Shown here piece by piece: positions 33,641 to 40,522 of a stretch of 64,000 bases of DNA (position 1 is the stretch's first letter; each line of letters begins with the position of its first letter). Made by a program: the position numbers and the translations under genes. Location: contig DATAOC010000046.1 in assembly GCA_036265915.1 (NCBI GenBank), positions 12,452-76,451 on the forward strand, read 5' to 3'. This DNA is from AR12 sp036265915 (GTDB lineage Bacteria; Methylomirabilota; Methylomirabilia; Rokubacteriales; CSP1-6). The notes below the pieces were generated by a model. That model was given only the letters and a program-made list of their open reading frames with translations, had not been told where the DNA came from and ran no database searches.

Positions 33641-34689
33641 ATCCACTGGCCGGCCGACAGGATCGCGACACGGTCCTCGAGACCGCGCGCCACCGCGGCC
33701 TTGAGCAGCCGCTCGGGCGGCTCGGCGAACGGCTCACGGTTCAGCTCGAACGTGCCGAAGTGGATCGGCACCATGAGGCGCGCGTTGACGTCCTCGAGTA
33801 GCTGCAGCGCTTCCTCGGGATTCACATGGTTGGGATGCCGGCGGTCCCACGCGCTGTACCCGCCGATCGGGATGGCGGCGAGGTCGAACGGCCCGAGCCG
33901 CTTGCCGATCTCCTGCAGCGTGGGCGTGTATCCCGTGTCGCCCGCGAACCACAGCCGCTTGCCGCCACCCGCGATGGCCCAGGACGACCACAGCCGGAGA
34001 TTTTGATCGCGCAGCCCGCGACCCGAGGAGTGCTGGGCCGGCGTGCAGGTGAACGTCACCCCGCGCAGCTGCGCGGCCTGCCACCAGTCGAGCTCCACGA
34101 CGTCGTGCGCGCCGTGGTCGGCCAGCCAGGACTTGAGGCCGAGGGGCACGAAGAAGCGGGGGTGATGCTCGCGGACGAGCCGCTCGACGGTGTCCACGTC
34201 GAGATGATCGTAGTGGTCGTGCGAGATGACGACCGCGTCGATGTGGGGCAGATCCTCGAATCGCATCCCCGGAGCCACGAGCCGGCGGGGACCCGCGAAG
34301 TCGACCGGACTGGCCCGCTCACCCCAGTGCGGGTCGGTGAGGATGTTCAGGCCACCAACCTGGATCAGCAGCGTGGCGTGACCGATCCACGTGACGGTGG
34401 GGCTCGTGCCGTTGGCGCGCAGCTCGGCGCCGTCGTTCGGCAGGACGGCGGGCGTCCGGCCGCGCGCCGGCCAGCCCTCGAAGCTCCGGCGCACCATCCG
34501 TCGGGTGCGCTCGATGAGGGTGAAGTGGTACGTCGAATCGAGGTTGCGGAAGCCGCGCGCCAGGTGATGGGCGGGGAGCGCGGAGGTCGCGGGATCGGCG
34601 TGGAGAGTGACCACGCCGCAGGCGAGCACGCTCGCCAGGACGCACAGCAGCGCGAAGAGCAGGCGTTGACGCGGGCGCAACACATCCAC
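33631..34689 (-). CDS. MBL-fold metallohydrolase (NAPE-PLD/UlaG-like), exported
   Basis: The 352-aa protein starts with GTG and has an N-terminal hydrophobic signal or anchor (about 10-27). The metallo-beta-lactamase motifs are HDHYDHLD (ligands), TPAQHSSGRG, FAGDTGYTP and MVPIHFGTFELN. The spacing TWIGHATLLIQ...LTDPHW matches NAPE-phospholipase D-like hydrolases. It may cleave a phosphodiester or lactone in the periplasm. An alternative GTG at 34683 gives a tighter signal peptide. Confidence 0.9.
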   Translation of the reverse strand: MDVLRPRQRLLFALLCVLASVLACGVVTLHADPATSALPAHHLARGFRNLDSTYHFTLIERTRRMVRRSFEGWPARGRTPAVLPNDGAELRANGTSPTVTWIGHATLLIQVGGLNILTDPHWGERASPVDFAGPRRLVAPGMRFEDLPHIDAVVISHDHYDHLDVDTVERLVREHHPRFFVPLGLKSWLADHGAHDVVELDWWQAAQLRGVTFTCTPAQHSSGRGLRDQNLRLWSSWAIAGGGKRLWFAGDTGYTPTLQEIGKRLGPFDLAAIPIGGYSAWDRRHPNHVNPEEALQLLEDVNARLMVPIHFGTFELNREPFAEPPERLLKAAVARGLEDRVAILSAGQWIHW

Positions 34690-34691
34690 CC

Positions 34692-34714
34692 TATCACGAC
34701 AGCCTCGCGTGATA
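34692..34714 (-). promoter_or_regulatory. Inverted repeat upstream of the MBL-fold gene
   Basis: TATCACG and CGTGATA form a perfect 7-bp dyad around 9 nt, ending 2 bp from the GTG start on the minus strand. It could be an operator or a terminator for the encapsulin operon. A TGATAG on the minus strand lies within it. Confidence 0.35.
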
Positions 34715-34744
34715 CCAGAGGATGTCCTCGCAACGTACTGTAAT

Positions 34745-34767
34745 CGTTACATCGGCGTTATGTGACG
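34745..34767 (-). terminator. Imperfect hairpin at the end of the encapsulin gene
   Basis: CGTTACAT and ATGTGACG pair (7 of 8) around a 7-nt loop that contains the encapsulin stop codon. It is weak and lacks a U-run. Confidence 0.25.
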
Positions 34768-35570
34768 ATGGCCTCCAGCACGCAGACCGCCTCGGGCGCC
34801 ACGGTCTGCGCCGCGATGGTCTCCGCGCAGAACAGGTGGACCAGGTCCCGGTCGTGGAGCCGATAGCCGACGGACAGGTCACCGCCGACCGTCAGCACGA
34901 AGTCGCCACCCCGGGTGGAGAAGACCGCGCCGGCACCCGAGATGACGGGCGAGCGGTGCACGGCGGCCAGGACGTCCTTGAGCTGCCGGGCCGTCGGGTA
35001 GCCGCTCTCGTCAGCGGCCTGCAGGTAGGCGTAGTAGCGCGCCGTCGGCAGAACCGCCTCGTAGGGGCCGGGCACGCCGCGCTCGTCGAGCGTCTCGACG
35101 GCGCGCAGCAGGTCCGCGAGCATCTCGCCCGGGCGCGACCAATCCTGCGCGCGCACACGCGGACTCTCCTTGTCCGTCAGAAAGCCGCCGCCGACCGGGT
35201 CGCCGTAGAACGCGAGCCGATCCTCGGCCAGCGCCGCCTCGCGCGCCGCGGCCTCGGCGGGACTCGTGTCCAGCACGGGCGCACCGCGCTCGAACACCTC
35301 GATGGAGGACCAGGGCACACTGAAGTCCACGCGCACCTCGCAGAGCAGAACGACCTCGGGCACGCAGACGGTCGCGCGGCCCTCCGGAGCCCCGCACGGC
35401 GTCATGGAGCCCGTCCGCGCCGCGACGTGATCCCAGCCGTGCGGACCATCGAACGTCGCGATCCGACGCGCGGCCAGGACGTGGCGCGCCGCCTGCGCAA
35501 CGGACTGGTCGAGCGCCGTCCAGACGCGCTCGGGAATGGGAGCGGTGTGGCGCCGCAGGTAATCCGTCAT
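34758..35570 (-). CDS. enc: Encapsulin shell protein (family 1, linocin-M18-like)
   Basis: The 270-aa protein has the HK97-fold encapsulin signature. The N-terminal helix is YLRRHTAPIPERVW, followed by DQSVAQAARHVLAARRIATFDGPHGW. Family stretches further on are VPWSSIEVFERG, SPVISGAGAVFS, LTVGGDLSVGY and a C-terminal HLFCAETIAAQ. Such subunits self-assemble into a closed protein compartment. The gene overlaps the upstream encapsulated-ferritin gene by 4 bp (ATGA), which identifies the cargo. The expected role is iron storage and oxidative protection. Length (about 265-285 aa) is typical and no part is missing. Confidence 0.95.
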   Translation of the reverse strand: MTDYLRRHTAPIPERVWTALDQSVAQAARHVLAARRIATFDGPHGWDHVAARTGSMTPCGAPEGRATVCVPEVVLLCEVRVDFSVPWSSIEVFERGAPVLDTSPAEAAAREAALAEDRLAFYGDPVGGGFLTDKESPRVRAQDWSRPGEMLADLLRAVETLDERGVPGPYEAVLPTARYYAYLQAADESGYPTARQLKDVLAAVHRSPVISGAGAVFSTRGGDFVLTVGGDLSVGYRLHDRDLVHLFCAETIAAQTVAPEAVCVLEAIVT

Positions 35571-35950
35571 CGCGTGCCTCCTCGCAGCGAGCCGATCGAG
35601 GCGCGCGTGCCGGCACGCGCGCCGTTGCCGTTGCCGGCGCCTTTTTCCACGACATCTTCGAGCTCGGTGATGGAGCCTTCGCTGAACAGGTACGTGCGCA
35701 GGACGCCGGAGAATCCGTCGTCGCGGCGCCGGATCCACTCGAGGACCATCGCCGCGTGCTCCTTCTCCTCGTCGCGGTTGTGGCGGAGGATCTCGCGCAG
35801 GTCACCGTCTTCCGTCGCATCCATGCGCTGCTGATACCAGTCGATCGCCTCGAGCTCCTCCATCAGGCTGACGATCGCCCGGTGCATGTCGCGCGTGCTG
35901 GGCGACAGGCGCTCCTCGGACTCGTGGAACGTGGTCGAACCCTGTGCCAT
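35567..35950 (-). CDS. Encapsulated ferritin-like protein (EncFtn) with encapsulin targeting tail
   Basis: The 127-aa cargo has the EncFtn half-ferritin fold: MEELEAIDWYQQR with Glu31, Glu32, Glu34, Trp38 and Tyr39, and NRDEEKEHAAM with Glu62 and His65. By position these match the ferroxidase ligands of the characterised Rhodospirillum rubrum protein. A Gly/Asn/Ala linker (104-116) leads to ASIGSLRG (117-124), the C-terminal peptide that docks cargo inside the shell. It forms an annular decamer that oxidises Fe(II) within the compartment. A GGAGGAG site precedes the ATG. Confidence 0.95.
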   Translation of the reverse strand: MAQGSTTFHESEERLSPSTRDMHRAIVSLMEELEAIDWYQQRMDATEDGDLREILRHNRDEEKEHAAMVLEWIRRRDDGFSGVLRTYLFSEGSITELEDVVEKGAGNGNGARAGTRASIGSLRGGTR

Positions 35951-36016
35951 CGATGGCTCCTCCGGTAGGTTGTGACTCCGCCCGTTGTCGATGCATCAAG
36001 AACCGGGCCGCCAGCC

Positions 36017-36046
36017 TTGACATCGCCGCGGGCGGGCGGCTAGGAC
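36017..36046 (+). promoter_or_regulatory. Candidate promoter of the Rieske gene
   Basis: A perfect -35 TTGACA (36017-36022) is followed 18 nt later by a weak -10 TAGGAC (36041-36046). It lies in the 113-bp gap between the divergent EncFtn and Rieske genes. Confidence 0.35.
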
Positions 36047-36063
36047 AAGGCGGGAGGCATCCG

Positions 36064-36381
36064 ATGACGACGGAGCGAAGCGTTCGGATCGGACGCGCGG
36101 CCGACGTGCCGGTGGGCACCGGCACGGTCGTGGAGGCGGCTGGCAAGACGCTCGCTGTCTTCAACGTGGCCGGCACATTCTACGCGATCGACAACGAGTG
36201 CAGCCATCGGGGCGGACCGCTGGGCGAGGGTGACCTCGACGGAACGGTCGTCCTGTGCCCGTGGCATGCGTGGCGCTGGGACGTCACGACCGGCGCCAAC
36301 GTGAACAATCCCGCGGTCAAGGTCGGTTGCTACGCCGTCACCGAAAGGGACGGCAGTCTCTTCGTCGACCTCGGCGGCTGA
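36064..36381 (+). CDS. Rieske [2Fe-2S] ferredoxin (NirD/dioxygenase-ferredoxin type)
   Basis: The 105-aa soluble Rieske protein has cluster ligands Cys46-x-His48 and Cys65-xx-His68 in CSHRGG and CPWHAW. Its short C terminus is like that of biphenyl or naphthalene dioxygenase ferredoxins and NirD. It passes electrons to an oxygenase or reductase, but none is adjacent. It is divergent from the encapsulin operon; an electron donor for iron release is conceivable but unproven. A GGGAGG site precedes the ATG. Confidence 0.93.
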   Translation: MTTERSVRIGRAADVPVGTGTVVEAAGKTLAVFNVAGTFYAIDNECSHRGGPLGEGDLDGTVVLCPWHAWRWDVTTGANVNNPAVKVGCYAVTERDGSLFVDLGG

Positions 36382-36432
36382 TCGGCAACTACGCTATACT
36401 CCTGGCGGTCCACATCTCGAGGGAGGTGCTCC

Positions 36433-36681
36433 ATGCGGCGTCTCGTCATGGCGGTCGTGGTCGGCGTCAGCACGCTGGTGCTGGCGGTGTCCGCGCAGGC
36501 GTTCCAGTGCCCCAAGCTGGTCTCACAGATCAATGCTCAGGCCGGAAACCGTCTGGACGCCGCGGCATACGACGCGCGCCAGAAGGCGATGCAAGCCGAG
36601 CAGCTGCACAAGGAAGGCAAGCACGCGGAGTCCGAGAAGGCCGCAAAGGAAGGCCTCGCCATCCTCGGGATCAGCTCGTAA
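36433..36681 (+). CDS. Small secreted protein of unknown function
   Basis: The 82-aa protein has a clear signal peptide (cleavage near SAQAFQ) and a mature part of about 58 residues. That part is mostly helical and Ala/Lys/Glu-rich, with one Cys (FQCPKL). Sequence of the type QAEQLHKEGKHAESEKAAKEGL resembles one TPR hairpin. It has a strong GAGGGAGG site, and a -10-like TATACT at 36395-36400. No named family is recognised. Confidence 0.8.
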   Translation: MRRLVMAVVVGVSTLVLAVSAQAFQCPKLVSQINAQAGNRLDAAAYDARQKAMQAEQLHKEGKHAESEKAAKEGLAILGISS

Positions 36682-36730
36682 CGACCAGGGCCGTCGAGCG
36701 GGGCCGCGCAGGTGCGGGGCCCCACGCTCG

Positions 36731-36922
36731 TCAGCGTCGACGCAGCGAGGTGAGACGCTGCCGACCGGCGCGCTCGGCCTCCTCCGGAGACTCATAGGCC
36801 ATCCACTCGCGCGTCCAGCTGGTCTCCAGGACCTCGTCGCGCTCGCAGTCTCGAATCTCCCACCGCCACAAGCACGGCTCGCTCATCAACTGCACTTCCA
36901 CAGCCAGCCGTTCTCTTTCCAT
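36731..36922 (-). CDS. Small protein of unknown function (63 aa)
   Basis: The frame starts at ATG 36922 after an excellent AGGAGGAGGGG site. The core CLWRWEIRD...SWTREWMAYESPEEAERAG looks like a compact alpha/beta module rich in Trp, Arg and Glu. An internal ATG would give 51 aa. The ribosome site and conserved-looking composition favour a real gene. Function is unknown. It lies 30 bp downstream of a 20-bp palindrome. Confidence 0.65.
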   Translation of the reverse strand: MERERLAVEVQLMSEPCLWRWEIRDCERDEVLETSWTREWMAYESPEEAERAGRQRLTSLRRR

Positions 36923-36953
36923 ACCCCTCCTCCTGCCAGGCTCGGGTAGAAAA

Positions 36954-36974
36954 GTGCAAGGCATATGCCTGCAC
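36954..36974. repeat. Near-perfect palindrome, possible operator
   Basis: AGGCATATGCCT (36959-36970) is a perfect 12-bp palindrome. It is flanked by GTGC and GCAC, with a single extra A on the left. It lies in the 170-bp gap between divergent small genes, 32 bp upstream of the 63-aa gene. Such a dyad in GC-rich DNA is unlikely by chance. Confidence 0.5.
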
Positions 36975-37086
36975 ACCGGGCAATCGCGGCGCGCGCAACG
37001 TCCGACGAATCCACGTGAGTGCACGAACGCGAAGGCGACGATGGGTAGCGCATTTCCAGAATCTTCCCAGGAACGTCGTTCAGGGC

Positions 37087-37099
37087 TACAGTGACAGCC
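37087..37099 (+). promoter_or_regulatory. Leaderless-type -10 element of the bactofilin operon
   Basis: TACAGT (37087-37092) is followed by 7 nt and the GTG at 37100, matching the spacing seen at other genes here. This spacing is the reason for choosing GTG 37100 over GTG 37091. Confidence 0.4.
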
Positions 37100-37288
37100 G
37101 TGGACGGCTTGCCGATCCCGCCGCTCGTCCTCGGAGCGGTGGTGATCATTGGGCTGGCGCTGGCCTGGGGCCGGCGGTTCTACCAACGCTGTCCGCACTG
37201 CGGACGAATCGCGCCGCGGGTTCACGTTGGCTGGAAGCGCTGCCGCCACTGCGGTCGCCAGTACCGGAAGGGACTACGCCTGCGATGA
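37100..37288 (+). CDS. Small membrane protein with two CxxC zinc-ribbon knuckles
   Basis: The 62-aa protein (65 aa if GTG 37091 is used) has one N-terminal membrane helix (about residues 6-24). A basic C-terminal zinc ribbon follows, made of CPHCGR and CRHCGR. Its TGA overlaps the bactofilin ATG by 4 bp, so it is very likely translated. The orientation and role are unknown; the ribbon is probably cytoplasmic because it is strongly basic. Confidence 0.7.
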   Translation: MDGLPIPPLVLGAVVIIGLALAWGRRFYQRCPHCGRIAPRVHVGWKRCRHCGRQYRKGLRLR

Positions 37289-37695
37289 ACGCGTTGCGAC
37301 GTCTTCTCGGGCTATCGCCGGAGCGGTCGGACGGCACGTCGACCGGGGATGGGGACGGCACACCGACCGTGATCGGAGAAGGAGTGACGTTGAAGGGAGA
37401 GATGCAGGGGACCGGGCCGATTCTCGTGCTCGGCCGATTCGAGGGGGACATTGCCATCGATGGAACCATCACCGTCGGCGAGGGCGGTCAGGTCGACGCG
37501 AACATCATCGCGGCCGCCATCGTCATCGACGGTTCCGTGCGCGGAAACCTGTCGGCCGACACACGCGTCGAGATCGGACCGACGGGCTCGCTCACGGGCA
37601 GCGTGAAGAGCGGCGCGCTCAGCGCGAGCACCGGCGCGGTCGTGAAGAGTGAGATCTGGGTCGATCGCACGGCAAAGCGGGAAGTGGCGCCATGA
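37285..37695 (+). CDS. Bactofilin (polymer-forming cytoskeletal protein)
   Basis: The 136-aa protein has a short flexible N terminus and a right-handed beta-helix core of repeated G-x-hydrophobic turns (IGEGVTLKGEM, RFEGDIAIDGTI, DGSVRGNLSADTRVEIGPTG). The C-terminal tail is basic. Bactofilins polymerise without nucleotide and scaffold cell-shape, stalk or envelope enzymes. It is coupled by 4-bp overlaps to the zinc-ribbon gene upstream and the TPR gene downstream, pointing to a membrane-linked scaffold module. Confidence 0.93.
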   Translation: MNALRRLLGLSPERSDGTSTGDGDGTPTVIGEGVTLKGEMQGTGPILVLGRFEGDIAIDGTITVGEGGQVDANIIAAAIVIDGSVRGNLSADTRVEIGPTGSLTGSVKSGALSASTGAVVKSEIWVDRTAKREVAP

Positions 37696-38378
37696 AGCTC
37701 GAGTGGCCGGCGCCGCGCACCCTGCTGACGGCGGCGCTCGGGATCGTCGTAATCGCGGCGCTCGCGCTCGGCGGCTGGTACTGGTGGGATCAGCAGCAGC
37801 GGCGCGTGGCGGCCGCGTACGCCGAGGCGATGACCCGCGCCTATGCCGCGCAGGCGCCGCAGGCACCGCTGGACGCGCGCGTCCGCGCCGCACAGGATCT
37901 CGAGAAGGTCATGGCGCAGTATCCGTCGGGCGCCGCCACCGCGGAGGCCGCCTACGAGCTCGGCAACCTCCGCTGGGCCGCGCAGCAGTATGCGTCGGCA
38001 CGCGGCGCCTACGAAGTCGCGGTGGCGCGCGGCGGCAGCCCGACCGTGCGAACGCTCGCGCGCACGTCGATCGGCTACACCTGGGAGGCCGAGCGCAATT
38101 TTCCGAAAGCGGTCGACGCCTACGACGCCGTCGCCCGCGAGCTGCGCCCCAGGGACTTCCTCTACGAGCAATCGTTGATCGACCTCGCACGCGCGCAGGA
38201 GCTCGCCGGCCGCACGCCGGATGCCATCGCGACCTACCAGCGTGTGCTGAAGGAGCTCCCGGCCGCGCGCCGCGCGGATGAGATCCGCGCGCGACTCGCC
38301 ACGCTGGGCGCGCCCGTGCCGGCCTCGACGCCGGGCGGACCGGCGCCCGCGCCGAGCTCGACACCGCCGAAGCGATGA
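37692..38378 (+). CDS. Membrane-anchored TPR protein
   Basis: The 228-aa protein has a single N-terminal membrane helix (about 11-32) and then a periplasmic-looking helical repeat region. TPR-like units (AAYELGNLRWAAQQYASARGAYE, then VDAYDAVARE and IATYQRVLKE) run to residue 205, with a Pro-rich tail after that. It resembles the YfgM/Tol-associated TPR group. It is coupled by ATGA to bactofilin and to the next response regulator, so it may be a partner of the bactofilin scaffold. Confidence 0.82.
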   Translation: MKLEWPAPRTLLTAALGIVVIAALALGGWYWWDQQQRRVAAAYAEAMTRAYAAQAPQAPLDARVRAAQDLEKVMAQYPSGAATAEAAYELGNLRWAAQQYASARGAYEVAVARGGSPTVRTLARTSIGYTWEAERNFPKAVDAYDAVARELRPRDFLYEQSLIDLARAQELAGRTPDAIATYQRVLKELPAARRADEIRARLATLGAPVPASTPGGPAPAPSSTPPKR

Positions 38379-38809
38379 CGCCCGACCGTCCGTTCGCGAA
38401 CCTCACCGGGAGCAACGTGCTCGTGGTCGAGAACGATCGCGACTACCTCGAGCTGCTCATGACGCTTCTCACGCATTGCGGCGCACGCGTTGCGAGCGCG
38501 CGCACGGTGGCCGAGGCGCGGAACGCAGCATCGACCAGCGCTCCCGACGTCATCCTGTGCGACCTGCGCCTGGACGGAGATTTCGCGGTCGACTTCCTGA
38601 CCTGGCTGCGCAAGCAGCCGCCGCCGCTGCGCGACGTGCCGGCCATCGCCATGACGGGGTTCTACGAGGACTTCCCGCGCGCGAAGGCGGCCAACGTCGC
38701 CTTCAAGGCATTCTTCCGCAAGCCCGTGAACCTCGAGCGGCTGTGCGAGACCCTCTCGGCGCTTCGCCGTGGCGAGCCCGTGGGACACGAGATGGACCGG
38801 TACGACTAG
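38375..38809 (+). CDS. Single-domain response regulator
   Basis: The 144-aa receiver has VLVVENDRDY (acidic pair replaced by Glu-Asn-Asp), the phospho-acceptor Asp in ILCDLRLDG, a Thr in AIAMTG and Lys-Pro in FRKPVN. No output domain is present. It is the last gene of the bactofilin operon, overlapping the TPR gene by 4 bp. A histidine kinase is not nearby. AT-rich sequence follows the stop. Confidence 0.9.
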   Translation: MTPDRPFANLTGSNVLVVENDRDYLELLMTLLTHCGARVASARTVAEARNAASTSAPDVILCDLRLDGDFAVDFLTWLRKQPPPLRDVPAIAMTGFYEDFPRAKAANVAFKAFFRKPVNLERLCETLSALRRGEPVGHEMDRYD

Positions 38810-38874
38810 TACTAATTAATAAGGATACAAGCGCCGCGGCGAGCGACGTGGTCGGGAACTATTCGGCGATCTCG

Positions 38875-39498
38875 ATGGCGCCGGTCGCAAACCTTCCAGG
38901 CAGTACCCGCTCCACGACACGATTTCAAGGACTTACGGCCAGGTCCGACCACGGCATACGCCTTGCTCACCAACGGGCCGTGCCGACGGATACGCCGCCT
39001 CGCGGATCGATCCTGATCGTCGACGACGAGCCCGCCGTCGCCGAGATGCTGCGGGACATCTTCGTGTCCCAGGGTTACGCCGTCGACGGCGCGCGGAACG
39101 GTGGTGACGCCGTCATGCTGGCGTCGCTGAGCCGGCCGGACGCCGTGATCCTCGACATCAAGCTACCCGACACGACGGGCGCCGAAGTGCTCACGCGACT
39201 GCGCGAGCTGGACGACTCGATCGCCGTCGTCATGCTGAGCGGAAGCGACGACGAGGACATGGCGCGCTCGCTGCTGAAGGCGGGAGCGATCGACTACATC
39301 CGCAAGCCGTTCAAGTTCGATCAGCTCACGCAGGCCGTCGGCCTCGCGGTCGAAGTCGGCAAGGGCCGCCCGCGCCGCGGCGTGGTCCTGCCGTTCCATC
39401 CCGATCGCCGTCGCCGCCACGCGCTGTCGACCGATCCCACGCCGGTCCAGCTCGCACCGCTCGCCGAAGTCCAGGCCGCTCAGCACCCACGCGCGTAA
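38875..39498 (+). CDS. Response regulator with short basic C-terminal extension
   Basis: The receiver has ILIVDDEPAVAEM, phospho-Asp in AVILDIKLP, a Ser in VVMLSGSDD and Lys-Pro in IRKPFKF. A C-terminal region of about 55 residues (RPRRGVVLPFHPDRRRR) has no recognisable output domain. The start is uncertain: ATG 38875 (207 aa) or GTG 38980 (172 aa). The receiver itself begins near 39003, so about 30-40 leading residues may be untranslated. It sits 65 bp after the preceding regulator. Confidence 0.82.
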   Translation: MAPVANLPGSTRSTTRFQGLTARSDHGIRLAHQRAVPTDTPPRGSILIVDDEPAVAEMLRDIFVSQGYAVDGARNGGDAVMLASLSRPDAVILDIKLPDTTGAEVLTRLRELDDSIAVVMLSGSDDEDMARSLLKAGAIDYIRKPFKFDQLTQAVGLAVEVGKGRPRRGVVLPFHPDRRRRHALSTDPTPVQLAPLAEVQAAQHPRA

Positions 39499-39534
39499 CG
39501 CCGTTTCGCAGCCGACACCTGCGGAGCCGCTTCC

Positions 39535-39574
39535 TTGACTGCCGATAAGGCGCATTATGTAAACTTACGCTTAC
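39535..39574. promoter_or_regulatory. Promoter-like AT-rich element between convergent genes
   Basis: TTGACT (39535-39540), a 15-nt gap and TATGTA (39556-39561) are followed by a TTACG direct repeat at a 6-bp period in CTTACGCTTACG. The surroundings are much richer in GC. No gene lies downstream on either strand before the convergent stops, so this is either a small-RNA promoter, a regulator site, or a relic. Confidence 0.3.
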
Positions 39575-39635
39575 GGTCGTGCGAGCCGCGTCTCTCTAGG
39601 AGTGTCTGCGGTGAGCACGTGCGGCTTCCTCGCGC

Positions 39636-39664
39636 GTGCGGCGCGGCCCTGGGCGCCGCCGCAC
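39636..39664 (-). terminator. Strong GC hairpin after the Paa-type oxygenase gene
   Basis: GTGCGGCG and CGCCGCAC form a perfect 8-bp stem around 13 nt that can itself pair further. It is 3 bp after the oxygenase stop. No U-run is present. Confidence 0.45.
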
Positions 39665-39667
39665 GAC

Positions 39668-40486
39668 CTACCCCGGGATCTGCGCTTCTTCCGGCAGCTG
39701 ATCCCAGACCGGCTTCCAGGCCGGGACGTCGAGGCCGAACTTCTCGCAGAGTCCGGCCACTTCGCTCGCGAACGCCGCGCGCACCTCGTCGTTGTCACGG
39801 AGCTTGAGCTTGAGGGCTCGATAGCGTTGATTTTTTGGCGATCCGGGGCGGCCGAAGATGTTCATCGTGCGGATGTACCACTTGGCGAACGTGGTCTGGG
39901 CCTCGTCCTTGGTAGCCGGATCCGACGCCAGCTTCTTGACCCAGTACTCGCCGTGGCGGATATGGAACTTCTCCTCCTTGAAGATGCCCTCGATGGCGCG
40001 CACCCAGGGCCCGTAGGAGCAGTGGCGCACGTCCTCCAGCTGGTGTCCGGCGCCGCGGTCCATGCAGAAGTTGAAGAAGACGAAGTCCTGCCAGGTGTCG
40101 ATCGGGTAATAGAAGATGTTGACGCGCTTGTCGGCGGTGATGCGCTGGGTGCCGATGTCGGCGTCCGGCTCGATCCGCATGGTGAAGGTCGCGTCGTGCT
40201 GCGCGACGTGGCGATCGACGTCGACGCCGAGATCGGCGAGCAGGCCGTACATGACCGCGGCGTGACGGAGCTCGTCCTTCACGATCTGCGCGACGACGTG
40301 CTTTTCCTCCACGGTGGGCGCCTTGGTGATCCACGGCACGTAGCCGTAGCCACCGGCGAGCTCGGAGTCGGCCTGCATGGTCATCAGGTGCACGAGGTTG
40401 TCGCGGTACTCGGCGGTCATCTCATCGGCGGACTCCAGCCGGACCCCGCGCTCGATCTTCGCCATCATGTCCCGGTGCTCGGTCAT
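39668..40486 (-). CDS. Phenylacetic acid catabolic (PaaA/PaaC-family) diiron protein
   Basis: The 272-aa ferritin-like protein has helix-borne diiron ligands: Glu in MQADSELAGGYGY, DELRHAA, and EEKFHIRHGEYW. This matches the PaaA/PaaC family of phenylacetyl-CoA epoxidase components. Full systems need PaaB, C, D and E; none is here. It is followed on the same strand (upstream in sequence of transcription) by a PaaK ligase, so an acyl-CoA oxygenase acting on a PaaK product is plausible. A GAGGAGG site precedes the ATG. Confidence 0.87.
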   Translation of the reverse strand: MTEHRDMMAKIERGVRLESADEMTAEYRDNLVHLMTMQADSELAGGYGYVPWITKAPTVEEKHVVAQIVKDELRHAAVMYGLLADLGVDVDRHVAQHDATFTMRIEPDADIGTQRITADKRVNIFYYPIDTWQDFVFFNFCMDRGAGHQLEDVRHCSYGPWVRAIEGIFKEEKFHIRHGEYWVKKLASDPATKDEAQTTFAKWYIRTMNIFGRPGSPKNQRYRALKLKLRDNDEVRAAFASEVAGLCEKFGLDVPAWKPVWDQLPEEAQIPG

Positions 40487-40522
40487 GGCAGGTGCCTCCT
40501 CGTCTCCAGCATACCCGCAGTC

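Noticed and set aside
34692..34767. Convincing rho-independent terminators after the encapsulin operon
   Set aside because: Both dyads are short and lack a U-run; they are listed at low confidence only.
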